Part shown: positions 1 to 12,756 of the stretch, piece by piece
Layout of the letters: each line of letters starts with the position of its first letter
Position numbering within the stretch: position 1 is the stretch's first letter
DNA from: Mycosarcoma maydis
Lineage: Eukaryota; Basidiomycota; Ustilaginomycetes; Ustilaginales
NCBI RefSeq assembly: GCF_000328475.2
Contig: NC_026480.1
Location: forward strand, 1 to 64,000
Reading direction: 5' to 3'
DNA: 64,000 nt
The notes under the pieces: generated by a model
What the model was told of the DNA's origin: nothing
The model's database searches: none
What the model saw: the letters and a program-made list of their open reading frames with translations, nothing else
Position numbers and translations under genes: made by a program

Positions 1-64
1 AATGGGCTGTGTGAGTTCATCAGAGCGGTTGACAGCTGCCGCCACAGTCACATGCTTGTGCTGA

Positions 65-73
65 ACAAAGGGA
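65..73 (+). promoter_or_regulatory. Pheromone response element (PRE)-like site
   Basis: Exact match to ACAAAGGGA, the element bound by the HMG protein Prf1 in Ustilago maydis. No gene start is close inside the window, so a target cannot be named. A single 9-mer can occur by chance. Confidence 0.3.
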
Positions 74-731
74 ACCATTTGGAAAGCGTGGGTTGGGATT
101 GCACGCGTTGACATCAGACCAACGTTGGCGTCCTCATTTCGCAATTCTGACCCACACTCCAACACACATGCACACACAGTCCATAGACGTGCTGACCTAT
201 CTGCTGCCATTGACAGTCGTGAGTCGGAAAGTGCACCTCACATCACACCTCTGCAAAAAAAGAATGGTCTAAAGAACGCAAAATGATGGTCCAGAAAAAG
301 GCTTAATATTTCAAGTGGTTACAATCTGCTCCCCCAATCAGCCATCAACCATCAACCATGCTGACTACTCTACAACCATGCTGGCTCTTTGACATACTGA
401 GCTAGATCGTACTCATTCCTGCTATCAAGTCTGTTGGACTGAGCTATTGGCAGTGGGCAATAGAGGAGTGGTGTAGAATTGTGATACAGTGTGAGTGTGT
501 GATCTTCACGCGCACCCTGCGTGTGACAGCCAGAATCGTGAATGCCGACTCAGGAGCCTGTCGGGAATAAGCGCGTGCCACCCTGCAGCTACGCCTGCGA
601 CGACTACAATGCGGGTGAGCGAACCTGGGTTTCAGACAATCACAAATATAAGGATGGCAGATCCGTCGCAGCCTTTCGACACGTCGCGGTCGCGTGCACA
701 ATAAACGCGACTCGTGACTGCTGCTGCCGAC

Positions 732-766
732 ATTCACGATTCACGATTCACGATTCACGATTCACT
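732..766. repeat. Tandem heptamer ATTCACG, 4 copies plus one variant
   Basis: Four perfect ATTCACG units (732-759) are followed by ATTCACT. The same heptamer, or its reverse complement CGTGAAT, recurs singly or in tandem in most intergenic regions of this window. Confidence 0.9.
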
Positions 767-2244
767 ATTCATTCTCAGACCAAACTCGAATATGCTTGCT
801 TCTCTGCGTTCTCGTCAAACTGGCTCAAGCGCCGATCGAGCTCATCGAACCAGTCTGCCCGAAATTTGACCACATCAAGGTCTTACGTTCTCGCCTATTC
901 AACAGCAGTAATCGCCAAGAGATCGCGTGCATGAGAGCCGGCCAAGGGGAAGCCGCCCATGGCATGGCTATCCGCGCTGGTCTATCCAAAGCAGACGTAC
1001 TTGAAAGGCGTGCAGTGCTGTATCTCGTCCACTAAGTGTGTCTTTTCGGTGACGTTGGGTCGGATGTTGGGCTTGCATCGGTAGAAGGGTTGATCTTGAC
1101 AATCCTCAAGATCAAGTTCTTCACGGTACGCATGGAAGATGTAGCGAAGGTGTGCGTCCCTCAGTACTTCTTTGCAAGCTGACTCGCTAGATGAAGGTTT
1201 CCGCGCACCGCCTCGACACTTTTGTGTGGCTTTTCAAGCGTGGAAGGCCCGGGAGCTGCAACATTAGTAACATGAACCAAGACGAAAATCAGCTGTCCAT
1301 CAGCAGAGTTGCATTCAGGGAGGCGGCGGTGGAGCTCGTTGTGAGCGGAATCGGGCGCGGTCTCAGGTGGTGCTTCCGGATGAAGTTTCAGCTTCGGGAG
1401 GAATCTTGAATCACCACAGAGCAGTGCTTCAAAGAGCCCGTCGATCAATGAAGCGAACCTTACAGTTCTTCGTGCTTCGGCCAGAACCATATTACTACTC
1501 TCAACATTGCGGCCAAGCAACATCGAGCTGACAATCCTTATGTGATTCTCAAGAAGCTTCGCCTGGCACCTGAGCGAACTCGGCTGTGGAAGTGCTGTTC
1601 TGCGATCACCTGACGATAGCATGCTGTCGAGGATGGGCCCTCAAGCCTCTCTACTTTCTGGCGATCAAATGTGGATGTGCGCGACATCCATGATGATGAT
1701 GTAGAACAGGGTCCCAAGCCGAGTGCATCCCCAGGTTGAATGCGGGCGATAAATGACGTTGGATTAGGTGTACCATGGTCGTAGAGGACAGAGGGTTCGA
1801 TGCTGCTCAGCTGTGGTGATTATTCATGATTGGATCATCTCAGAAATGCGCCACCTAGTGCCTGGAAAAATGACTCATCCACGACGGTGATCTTACATAG
1901 CGGTTGACACGGGATCATCTCGCGTCGCATACATACGTAAAAGTCCGCCTTCGCGATTTACGATTGGGCTTTTTCGCCTATCGAAGCTACCAAAGCTTGG
2001 ATTGAGTCACTCGCGACTGTCAACGTTGAGATCACATTACTCGCTTGTTCGAGCACGAGTGACAGCCAAAGGACACTCGCGAGTGGCCATCCTCGATAGT
2101 GATATAGTTTTCGAGCCTTACATTGTTTTCCTCGTTTTCCTCTTTGGCGTCTTATGTTTCGACCACCATCACCACCGCTACACCCGTCTCCACCTCGCAT
2201 CGCTTGTCTATTACAATCGCGTATTATCGTTCTCACCTTGCACT

Positions 2245-5145
2245 ATGACCGAGAAGCACGGCAAGAAGCGCGCCCACACCGGAAGTGCCCGCGGTGAAAC
2301 ACCCCCTGTTGGGCCTCAAGCTGTCTCAGCACCACCGCGCGTCGATTGTGAACAGCTGAGTATTAGCAATGCGCTTCTTCCTGCAGCAACTGATTCATCT
2401 CGCACCAAACAGGCCAAAGACTCGGTCAACAAGCTCAAGCAGCTATGGAGATGGGATACTTTAACATCGGTCCACCGCGATCTTTGCAACCTGAACGATC
2501 CCGACTTCACCGAGAACGCAGCTCAATTCGCCGATATGATTTGGGCATCGAGTACCGAGTTAAGCGACATCATACCTGAGTTCAAGAGTATGACAGACAA
2601 ATCGCGCCTAGAATGGGAAGTCAGCAACGTTTACTGGGATCTCGCCGCCAAAATCGCCTCCTACAGTGATGTGGACGAGGCACTGTCGCTTGCCCTTGTT
2701 CACGTTGCACATTCCTTGCCCATACCTACGTTGGGCCCACAAGGTTCTGGTGCCAACGCTCGCTTCTCAGCCGAATTTTGGCCGTACCTATCACGGTACT
2801 GCGCCAGACCGCTTCCTTCAGTTTGTTACCGAACACAATCAGATGCATTCAACGAGCTTGAGCCAGAGAAAGGTGACATTTATTTTCGAGGCACTACCAT
2901 CTTCCAATCAAGCGGCACCGGCAAGTCGCGCATGGTCTATGAATGTCGACATCAAACTCCTCTTCTCTATGTCTGCATCGGACCAACTAGCGACGAGGGA
3001 CCGGCCAAGGAAGCTTATCCCCTCCCTGATCGTGGTGTACGTGCCTTTTTCGAAAACGCTCAGAAGACCCACAAGGATAAGTGTAACCTTCATATTGCCT
3101 GTTTCCTCGGCGCTTGGTTCGCGGTGCTTGCTCACCACCTCGCCAAATTACCCACTCAGCAGCAAAAACACGACTATCTGATGCAGCTCAACCATCTCGA
3201 TCAGAATGCTGGTCAGAATCCTCAACGCACCGACTTCTTCCAAACCGTTTTCGAGCGCGCTTCTCTCAGCCTCAAGCTTTCTGACAGAAGCTTGAAGGAT
3301 TGGTATGATTTTGATCGCATCTTCACCGCTCATATCCGATCGCCGCTGGACGCCCTCGAACGAGAGATGAAGTGCATTATAGCTCACATGCACCCGCCCA
3401 ACAACCGCGGCGGATCATCACCCACACATCCTGTCATGGTGGCCTTCGACGACTGCGTCGAACTCAACGTCAGATCAGACCAAAGCACAAATCAGCTCGA
3501 CAGCCTCCACCGCGCATGGAATTGGATCAGCATCGAACAAGCCAGAGCCAGGACCACGCCGTTCTGGCTTGTGTTGATAAGTACCAGCATCAGCGCGGCC
3601 TATTTTGTCAATCACGCCCCCCGTAAGGTGTTATCTTTGGCACTGCCCACTTTCGTCGGCGTTGGTTCTGACGTGCTGCTTTCACAGCAACCCAGCCTTT
3701 CTTGCGCCTTGGGAGCTTCTGCGGACTCTCACATCGTCCACTACGGACGACCGCTGTGGAAGAAGTTCAGGCCTCAAGACCTCTGGGCGTATGGCCAAAC
3801 TCAAGTTGACGGGTGGTGAAAAGTTTGCCATCCGCAAACCCGCCCACTGCCTCGGTGTCTTGGCGTCTCGTCTCGCGCTAAGGCTTTTGCCGACTCAATC
3901 GTCAGACTACAAGCTCTTCGAATTGCAGAAGCAATTCGTGGACTGCACAGTCGATCGCCACATGCGCATTGTCACGCATGTTAGCAGCGAGGGTGTCATG
4001 CACGTTGAATCTCCATCAGAGCCTGTGCTAGCCATCGCTGCTTCCAATATCATGCTGGCTCCCTACCTCCAGGAACCTCAGAAAGCGAGAGGCTACACAT
4101 ATTCAGACATTCTCTTTGGGGGTCATGGCTTGCTCGAGCCCGGGAACCTCGAGGTTCCCTCGCTGATGGGCAGTCTCGGAGAACTTGCCTCGCGGATCAT
4201 CTTGATGGCTGCTTGCGACGCCGTGAAGCGCAAAAGAATCGAACAAACCGAGCCAAAGGAAACGTCGCACTTCAAGCACGTGCCCGCCAGCATCTTCGCC
4301 AAGCCCGTGCCTCTCGAAAGCGTTCTTGAGAACCTTGCCGACCTCGACGAGGCCAATCTCGCTGCGCTGCGTCAACGCCTTGAAGACGTCTACGATGCCG
4401 GCTCGCGCACCGAACGAAATGCAATTCCAATCAGAGATCAGTCACAGTCGGCTTCCGCCACGCTGCCGATGTGGATCAACTTTACGCATTTCGACGTGCT
4501 GCCCAAAGCGATCAACGAGATAACACCCGAATTTCTGTGGTACTGTTGGAAACGTGGAGTAGCCGTGCAAATGGTGCACGCGCAGTATGGCATCGATGGC
4601 ATCATCCCGGTCTTTGTAGGTCATCTCGACTGGCCCTTCGGTTGATAGGTTCATCCACCGATGCCTCTAACGCCAGCCTTGAGCCCAGAGAGGCCGAGAT
4701 GCACGCTGCGCGCTACATGACCTACGTTGCCTGGGAAGCAAAGAACCAAAGGGATCCACAGAGCACCACGGTCCCTGCTAGGTCAGCGCCTGCCATTGCT
4801 GGACCGGTGATCAAGAGCGCCTTGATGGCACCGCCAAACGAGAAGCCACTGACCGAACAGGCTCTGTTGAGCGTGCTTCTCGACCTTGGCACAAGGACCG
4901 GATTCAAACAAGCGCCAGACGGCTTACGACCCCAAGTGATACCTCTTACGGGTCAACAGTGTCCTCGGCTGTGCATCCGGGGTATGCTCGATTCGCACGC
5001 TTACCCCTGTCTGGACCTTTTCGAGTTCCGCAGATTCTTGATGCGTATTCTGTTATCTAGGTACGATCCCGTACCCGACTCTCTCACTAACATGGAAAAG
5101 GCCCTGTGGAATGAGCGCATCCAGCCCGATTCAGATTCCATCTAA
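2245..5145 (+). pseudogene. Broken P-loop NTPase-like gene (two frameshifts)
   Basis: Three overlapping open segments in two frames form one coding trail of about 960 codons. The first runs from ATG 2245 to a stop at 3819, the second is readable from about 3790 to a stop at 4645, and the third from about 4640 to the stop at 5145. Segment one has an SSGTGKSR motif near residue 224, a Walker A variant lacking the usual first Gly. It also has a hydrophobic strand ending in Asp-Asp near residue 400 that could be Walker B. This pattern resembles the large, poorly characterised fungal families of P-loop proteins, some compared with Crinkler/RHS-type proteins; that link is weak inference. Neither break fits a GT-AG intron: each needs a one-base change. 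It is either a decayed gene or a sequencing error at two places. Function unknown. Confidence 0.6.
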
Positions 5146-7646
5146 GGTGAGCTCGATTCTCACTTGCTCTGGAGTGATCGACATAGACAACGTTCAACAT
5201 CGTTCTTCCGGTGCAAGGCGCCACCAGCACACTCGATTCCGTCTCTCTTTCTGACCCTTAGCGAAGCTCTCGCGTGTCTCACTATTCAGATGTCAATTGC
5301 AATCGTGAATGTGAATGCATTTGTTTCCTTTTCGCTGGTTTTTTCCGAATGTTCGCTCGTAGCTTAATGCTCGCCACTCGTGCTTTGCGCAGGCTGACCA
5401 GCTATTCTGTGTTGGAAGGCTGGGCATGACGAAGATCCTGGATGATTCAGCTCGGGATGTTGAGGTCGTTATCGGGGTTACAATCTAGAAGGCAAACTCA
5501 AGTGGTCTCAAAGAAAGGGAATCGATGCTGGAAGCGAAGGTGGTACAGTAGTGTATGCAGTTGCGACCCGCATATAAGCGCCAATTTGCAGCGAGAGTCA
5601 CGTCGGTTGTTTATTTGACGTCAAGGGTCATAGGTATAAAATGGAGGACCCCGATGCGTACTGGATCATGCTGTTTGGGCCTGTGCCTGTTGGTGCCTTG
5701 CGCTCAGCTGTGCAATTTGCAAGCCATGCTTCTCGAACCACAGAGCGGCTTTTGGCTCTTCCGTTTTCACGAAGAAGGGTGCTTTGGTAACGGCATCAGC
5801 GGCCTGCTCCAACAATGACGACGCGGTCGGCAGGTACAGGTTCGGAGGACCGTAAGGATAGGTGATAGAGCGCTGCCTTTGTTGTTGGGCGTCCGTGTGA
5901 AAGACGGTTGAGATCGAAAGCAGACGACGTTAGTGAAGCAAGAATCTCGGAGAGGAAGCGTGAACAGTCGCTGCGGTTGTTTGCGCTTGTTCCGTTCGTG
6001 ATTCCACCAAGGTTGCGCCGTCGACTCGACTCTGTAACCCGGGCTCGGTCCGTTTCGCGGCGTTCAAATCAGCTTCCATTTACAAATCTTCATCAACCGC
6101 ATCTTTCAGAGCCATGAAACAAAGACTGCAAGCGATAGCAGTGCTAGCAGCACACGACACCGACAGACGCTTTTGGCATCGAATTTTGCCGTCTTCAAAG
6201 TCAGTCATGAGAACCCTCTTGTCGCGAAGCGACTTGTCGTCAATGTACACGACCGTCAAGGCCCCGAACGGCTTTTTACGACGTCTGCTTGTCGTGAAAG
6301 ACGGTCTATATCCTCTTTCGTTCCAGATCGCTCGTAGGGTCAATCAAGTGCCACGACGCGGTCTTTGAACTCCTCCCGCTCGATCAGACCAACGACGTCT
6401 TGCTTCTCTTCCTGAGAAAGCTTGCTGGTGAGGAAAAAGACCAAACCGTCCCAGTCCGCATGGCGTGGTCTCTGGTCAGCCATGTTGTTCTCCTGGCTTG
6501 AGTCTTGTTTGGTAGGTGCTTCAGCTGGGGGCAAACAGTTCAGGAGATGTCATTTGATACGTGGTGGAGGTGACGGATCCTGCGTCAGGCATACGCTTGG
6601 TCTGAAAGCATTTTTAAAGTTAAGTGAGAGATATATCTTGGATTTTATTCACATTCGTGATTGTGGGTGATTCTGTGTAAATTTACTGCAAGTTACAGCA
6701 TTACATTCACGATTCGTGATTCTTGGTTTACACCCAACTTGGCTCTAATTTGGAGCGCTTTAGATAACCGACTTGATCGTTCGGCCATCTTGATATCGCG
6801 ACCAAGCGACCTCGACCTAATGATTATTTTGTGACCCTCAACTATCAGCGCCCACTACTTAAGTAAAGTTAGCTAAGGAGTGCAGATATTGGGTCATCGG
6901 ATGGCAGCATATCGTGACCCTCACGCCGAGCTGTGCGTCGCCGAGCACGAAATCGAGTACCTTACCCCACAGATGTACTTTCTTTTACCATGTACATCTG
7001 CAATTTGTGTCGAGTCAGATTGTTACAAGCGTAGCTGGGGTACTAGAATATGGTAGGACTGGACAAGTGCAGCTCTTGTATGATCCATCTGTATATCTCT
7101 TGCTGCAACAGCGGTGATCAGATGGTCTCGCCGCGAGCTGTTCTCCCACCCAAGAGAGTCGGTAGGTAAAGTTGGCGCCCATCGGTTGGCAATGACAGAA
7201 GCTACACATCCCTCAGCGCCAGCTTTCGAGCGAACTGAATAAGATTGGCTCGAAAATAAGCTTGAACAGCGCAAAGATTATTTTGTCTCCGGACAAGCTG
7301 GTTTGAGCAGTTCTATCGGTCTTGGATCGGTGAGACAATGGAGCTGGCGGCAGCCCGCGTTTATATGGCCTAGTCACCTCGAGGATGCGGCCCCTTCCGC
7401 ATTTCAATTGCCACTGCAACCATAGCCGGGAAGCAGGACAGCGCGCATGACGTAAACAGCTAAGGGCAGGTCCAAGTTCTCAGGGACATAGTTTCTGAAA
7501 CGCGTAAGGCTACGATAATCAAAGCTGATCAGACACGCATAATTCACGATTCGTGATTGAAGGTATCAAGGCTGGGATAACAAATGCGACAGTCACGAAA
7601 CGACCATCAACGCAAGCTCTGAGCAAGACTGAGCAAGATAGCTGCC
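5146..7646. other. 2.5 kb region with no clear gene
   Basis: The open frames are short and unrecognised. The region contains scattered single heptamers (for example near 6713-6722 and 7542-7558) and AT-rich patches. The only stretch with coding character is a 47-codon frame on the minus strand at 6340-6483, listed separately. Confidence 0.5.
6340..6483 (-). other. Possible small gene or gene fragment (47 codons)
   Basis: Minus-strand frame from ATG 6483. It encodes a short acidic, helix-forming peptide containing WDGLVFF and GLIEREEF, with the GC-ending codon preference of the neighbouring real genes. The frame stays open upstream of the ATG for 17 more codons, beginning near a possible CAG acceptor. 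It could be an exon of an unresolved gene or the relic of one. No family recognised. Confidence 0.2.
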
Positions 7647-8721
7647 TTACTTTTTTGTGGTGTTCTGACAAGTTGCCAAGGCCAACTCGTCCAAGGACGC
7701 CTGCCGGGTGCCTTTCGTCTGTTCCGCGTCGAGGTTATCTGCGCGCGATGAGGAAAATAGCTCTGAACCGGCCGCAAGAGCATCAATAAAAAGAGGTAAT
7801 CTAGTGCCCCCATCTGCACCAAGCGTCGGTTCGCGCTAGAATGAGAAATTGAGTCGGCAGCAAAATGGGAGATAATAAAGTCAGCGAGGACGCCTAGAGG
7901 AACAAAGTATGGAAGCTTTGGTATTTACTCACAGTTCGGATCGCATCGAGCTCATCCCCAAATTCATCTGCGACAGCTTTGAGCCATAGCGACCGGAATG
8001 CTTGCTGGCGTCGATCCTGTCGATGTTGGGCTTCGTGTGATGTTGTTTGCCGTTTTTCAGTTCGTGGCTCACGAGCTGAGGCAGGGACAGTCTTTGCATT
8101 GACGATACGTTGCAGGTGTGTGGGAAGTCGGAGCGCTTGTGGCTCGAGCGATTTGAGCATGCGTGAAGCACTGCTTCGCTCTGTACTACGGCAAATCTTC
8201 GTTGATTCGGTCACTTCGGGTTCGGGAGTAAGTCGAAATATGTGCCTCTTTTTGTCGCAAGATTCGACTATATTGTTGCTAGAGCCAGCAGCAGATGCTT
8301 TTGGGCCGTTGATCTTGCGGCGAGACCTGGGTGATAAGTTACCGATCGAATGAGGAGATGAATCTGAGTCTGTGATAGAAGAATCTGCTGATGACGAGGA
8401 TGTTGAAAGTGTTGACGCGGATGAATCGGATTCTACTGAGGCTGACGATGAGGCTGACGATGAGGCTGAGGACGAGGCTGAGGACGAGGAATTGGACCTT
8501 GGCCGGAATTCGCTAATCTTTGGCCTTTTTCTAAGCGAGCTTTTCATACTCGAGCGATCTTGATCAGATTCATCATCGTCTTCGGAGGAAGATGAGGAGG
8601 ACGAGGAGGCGGAAGAGGATGATTCATCTTCAGAAGATACGGCCAGGGTTCTAGTCTTCCTCTGACGTCTTCGACGTGGATTCGCTGATGCGCCGGTGGC
8701 TTTTCGTTTCGCTGCTACCAT
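7647..8721 (-). CDS. RSA3: Ribosome assembly protein 3 (Rsa3), two exons
   Basis: Exon 1 is 8721-7933 and exon 2 is 7835-7647. The intron 7932-7836 is 97 bases, with donor GTGAGT and acceptor CTAG, phase 0. The 325-residue product opens with a basic nuclear-type stretch, then a long Ser/Asp/Glu-rich disordered region (polyserine blocks at about residues 40-110). The conserved C-terminal part contains FRSLWLKAVADEFGDELDAIR at the end of exon 1 and LPLFIDALAAGSELF in exon 2. These are the two halves of the Rsa3 signature (aromatic helix, FGD-x-L-x-x-IR, then LPLLIDALxxGxxLF). Yeast Rsa3 is a nucleolar protein needed for 60S subunit maturation together with Dbp6. It is divergent from MCM2, about 750 bases away. 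The start is the first ATG giving a basic N terminus; upstream ATGs in the same open frame are less likely. Confidence 0.8.
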
Positions 8722-9474
8722 TGTCTGAATGGAATCAACAGTCGACGTTTGAGGTGGTAAAGTAGTGGCAATGTCCTTTGGTGGCAAGAGCAACGAGAGC
8801 GAGACAGCCTTCGAAAGAGCGCTGAAAGGGTACGGACGGCTTGATACAAGCTCAGGTGGAAGGGGAGCGAGCATAAAGTACAACAGGTTTGTGTGAAGCG
8901 AGAATTTTAGCAAACCCGAATTCCGCAGGATTGAGCTGCTCTCGTGCGACATGTCGAAACGCGTCCCAATGTTGCGTTTTGCACGCATTCACGATTCTAT
9001 CTACGCGTTGTCCAAAGCGCGACGTGTTACTTGGGTTCGCGTCAAAGGTTACATGTGCTTTGCTTTGGAATCTAAACGCCTGAATTTCCCGTGCGCACAA
9101 ATCGTGAATGTACATTCGTGGTTCACGATTCAAGAGAAAGAACGCGACTCGAACTGATTGCGCTTCGGCAACTGCGCAGCTGCGTTGGGACAGGGAGTGA
9201 TTCCAGCAAATCGCTCGAAAAGCTTTTTGAGCAATTGGGCAGGCTGAATGTCGTTCCCAAATCTCCAATCAACACAGCAAAGAACTCGCTTGACTTGCTT
9301 TGTTGTTCGATATCATCTCCGCTGACGTCCTCCTGGTCACCATCTTCCAAAAGGATTAATCTGCTCTTCGAACTTGTTTCTTGTCGGTTTGTCGAAAGCA
9401 CGTGCCATATCGACGGTCTACTCGAATCTGCGGACAAAGCTCGCATCTCCTAGTATCATCCACTCAAGCCCATC
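8722..9474. promoter_or_regulatory. Divergent RSA3/MCM2 intergenic region
   Basis: About 750 bases between divergent starts. It contains heptamer copies near 8983-8997 and 9104-9131 (ATCGTGAATG and GGTTCACGATTC). No TATA box stands out. Open frames on either strand are unrecognised. Confidence 0.5.
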
Positions 9475-12470
9475 ATGGTAAGCGACTTGTCTACTCGCAC
9501 AAATCTCTTTAAAGATCACGACACTGACCTGCTTATGGATCCCACTCTCTGACCAATGTTTTCACCCTATCGGTTCGCTGGCTCAAGGCTGATTCCCAGA
9601 TTAGTGCGAACCGCAAGCGTCGTCGTTCGCAGCAGCTTCAGCAGCAGGACGACCCATTCGACGCCTCTTCCCCTCTTCCAGGCCCATCGGCCGTCAACAC
9701 ACCTGCTGGTAGATCCTCGCCACCGCCTTCCTCTCTTCCCCCATCAAGCCCACCGGCTGCATTCTCTGAATTCACCGACGGCGAACTTGATGATGCAGAC
9801 GTCGTCGACGAGGAGCAAGAAGCGAGGCAATTGGGGGACCATTTCCAGGCCAATGCTGACTCGGACGATGAGGGCGAAGATCTGTTTGGCGAGAACATGG
9901 AAAATGACTACACTGAAAATGCAGCACTCGACCGCTACGACACTGCTCTCGACATCGACGACGATCATCAGTATGATCAGATGGACGCAAACGCACGTCG
10001 GCTTGCTGAATTGCGCATGAGTCGCCGCGATCGCACCGAAGCTGCCAACCGTGGTAGCCGCTCGCGTGCTCCCGAGTTCCTCCAAAGCGACGATGGCGCC
10101 AGCGATGCCGACGACGGCGTTGCCATCCTCAACCGTCGTAGACGCCGACACTATGACGAAGCTGCTGCTGGTGCTGATGCTGCAGCTCTGGCGGACGACT
10201 TGCCTCTCGAGCAGCTGGGCGATGTAAAGACCGACAGCATCGCCAGCTGGGTGGCCACTGAAAATGTCCGCAGGGCCATCGTACGCGAATTCCGCAACTT
10301 TCTCGTCACCTATGTCGATGAAAATGGTGTCAGTGTATACGGCCAACGCATCAAAACCCTCGGTGAGACCAACGCAGAATCGCTTGAGGTTTCTTTTCTT
10401 CACCTCGTCGACTCGAAGGCCATCCTCGCCTACTTTCTGGCCAACTCACCTGCTAGCATGCTCCCCATCTTTGACGAGGTTGCCTTCGATGTCATCATGC
10501 TCTATTATCCATCCTACGACCGCATCCACTCTGAAGTCCACGTTCGCATCGCCGATCTTCCCACATCTTCCACCTTGCGTGACCTTCGACAAGGTCATCT
10601 CAACTCGCTCGTTCGTGTCAGCGGTGTCGTGACTCGCCGCAGCGGCGTATTTCCACAGCTCAAGTACGTCAAGTTTGATTGTCTCCGTTGCGGCACTGTG
10701 CTGGGTCCCTTCTGGCAAGACGCCAACCAAGAGATCAAGCTCAGCTACTGTTCCAATTGCGAACAGCGTGGCCCCTTCCGCATCAATTCCGAGCAGACCG
10801 TTTACCGCAACTATCAAAAGATGACGCTACAGGAGTCGCCTGGAAGTGTACCACCCGGTCGTCTGCCTCGCCATCGAGAGGTAATCCTCCTCTGGGATCT
10901 GATTGACTCGGCCAAGCCGGGCGAGGAGGTTGAGGTCACCGGTGTTTACCGCAACAACTTTGATGCCTCGCTCAACACCAAGAATGGCTTCCCCGTCTTT
11001 GCTACGGTCCTCGAAGCCAATCACATTGCCAAGCGGGACGATGCCTACTCAGCTTTCCGACTGACAGAAGAAGACGAACGCCAAATCAAGGCGCTGGCTA
11101 AGGACGAGCGCATTGGCAAGCGTATCATCAAGAGCATCGCACCCTCCATTTACGGACACGAAGACATCAAGACTGCTATTGCACTCAGCTTGTTTGGCGG
11201 AGTGCCCAAAGACATTGGCGGCAAGCATCGAATTCGCGGTGATATCAATGTCTTGTTGCTCGGCGACCCTGGTACTGCCAAGTCGCAGTTTCTCAAGTAC
11301 GTCGAAAAGACAGCATCGCGTGCTGTGTTTACAACCGGACAGGGTGCTTCCGCCGTCGGTCTTACAGCTTCGGTGCGCAAGGACCCCGTGACGCGCGAGT
11401 GGACGCTCGAGGGAGGAGCGTTGGTGCTCGCTGACAAGGGTGTCTGTCTCATCGACGAGTTTGACAAGATGAATGACGCCGACCGAACCTCGATTCACGA
11501 AGCCATGGAGCAGCAACAAATCAGTATCTCCAAGGCTGGTATCGTTACTACGCTGCAAGCTCGATGTGCTATTGTGGCCGCCGCCAATCCCATTCGTGGC
11601 CGATACAACCCCACAATCCCATTCAACCAAAATGTCGAGCTCACCGAGCCCATTCTGTCGCGTTTCGATGCGCTCTGTGTGGTCAAGGACACGGTCGATC
11701 CTGTGAAGGACGAAATGCTGGCGCGCTTTGTCGTCGGCTCGCATTTGCGCTCGCACCCCAAATTCGATGAAGAGACGGACGAGCAACTCGTAGCTACGTC
11801 ACTGGACGCCGACATTCTGCCTCAGGACGTGCTTAAGAAGTATATCATGTATGCACGAGACCATGTGCGGCCGTCGCTCAACGCGCTTGACCAGGACCGC
11901 ATCTCTCGTCTATACGCTGATCTACGTCGCGAATCAATCTCGACGGGAAGTTTTCCGATCACAGTGCGTCACTTGGAGAGTATGATTCGCATGGCCGAGG
12001 CCTCTGCCAAGATGCATCTGCGTGACTATGTGCGCACTGATGATATCGACGTGGCTATCCGCGCAACCGTCGAGTCGTTCGTGTCAGCGCAAAAGATGAG
12101 CGTCAAGAAGACGCTCGAGAGGGGCTTCCGCAAGTATCTCCACCAAAGCCGCGATCACGACGAGCTTCTCTCCTTCATTCTTGGTTCAATCGTCAAGGAC
12201 CGCATGCGCTTCGTACAGCTCTCCAATGGAGCACGTCGAGGTTCCGCGGCTCCCTCCAGCACTGTAGTAACTGTGCCTGTATCCGAACTTGAAACACGCG
12301 CCAAGGAAGTCGACGTGTTCGATATTCGTCCATACCTTGCGTCCAAGCTGTTCCACGCCAATGGCTACACCTTCAACCCCTCGGATAGGTCTATCACTAA
12401 GACGTTCGGAGCTAGTCGGGCGGGTCTGACAGGTGGTGCTGCCGCGATGGCGGCCGCGATGGCAGCCTGA
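9475..12470 (+). CDS. MCM2: DNA replication licensing factor Mcm2
   Basis: ATG 9475-9477 is followed at once by an intron (9478 GTAAGC to CTCAAG 9587, 110 bases, phase 0). Exon 2 is 9588-12470, giving 961 residues beginning MADSQISANRKRRR. The acidic, Ser-rich N terminus (residues about 20-120) is typical of Mcm2. A zinc ribbon follows (CLRC near 366 and CSNC near 389). The AAA+ core has Walker A GDPGTAKSQ near 560, Walker B CLIDEFDKM near 621 and the SRFD arginine finger near 691. Mcm2 is one subunit of the Mcm2-7 helicase loaded at origins in G1. Length is slightly above yeast (868) and human (904) because of the N-terminal tail and an Ala/Met-rich end. The exon-1/exon-2 join restores a methionine that exon 2 otherwise lacks. 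Confidence 0.95.
9478..9587 (+). other. MCM2 intron 1, directly after the start codon
   Basis: Donor ATG|GTAAGC, several CTGAC/CTGACC branch-point candidates, acceptor CTCAAG|GCTGAT. Removing it joins ATG in frame to the Mcm2 body. Confidence 0.8.
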
Positions 12471-12756
12471 TTCGTGATTCTCACAACTCGCGAATTCTCA
12501 CATATCTTTCCATTTCTCATTTTGGTCCTTTGGAACGCTCAGCCGTCGATCTTTACTATTTGTGGTACTTTCTGTAGCTCGTTTTCACCGTTTCTCGCTG
12601 TCGTTCTCTGCTTTTCTGTATTCTTTGGTAGTGGTAGTGGTGATCTGCTGGAATTAGACAGCCTCCATTCGATTCCCTTGCGTTCCTATTCGCGTGAATG
12701 ATCAAGGAGGAGAGTGGGTTACTGCTCGTGGTGATAGACTCGGGATTCCAAAGCAA

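Larger units (their letters stand above)
1..2244. other. Intergenic/left-edge region without a convincing gene
   Basis: No open frame here has a recognisable domain or the codon bias of the neighbouring genes. The longest is a 153-codon frame on the minus strand at 1161-1622, which matches nothing I know. The region holds a tandem ATTCACG heptamer array (732-766) and one exact ACAAAGGGA site (65-73). The last 250 bases are probably the leader of the broken NTPase-like gene that follows. Confidence 0.5.

Noticed and set aside
1161..1622. 153-codon minus-strand frame
   Set aside because: No recognisable family and no supporting introns or neighbours; kept only as unannotated sequence.
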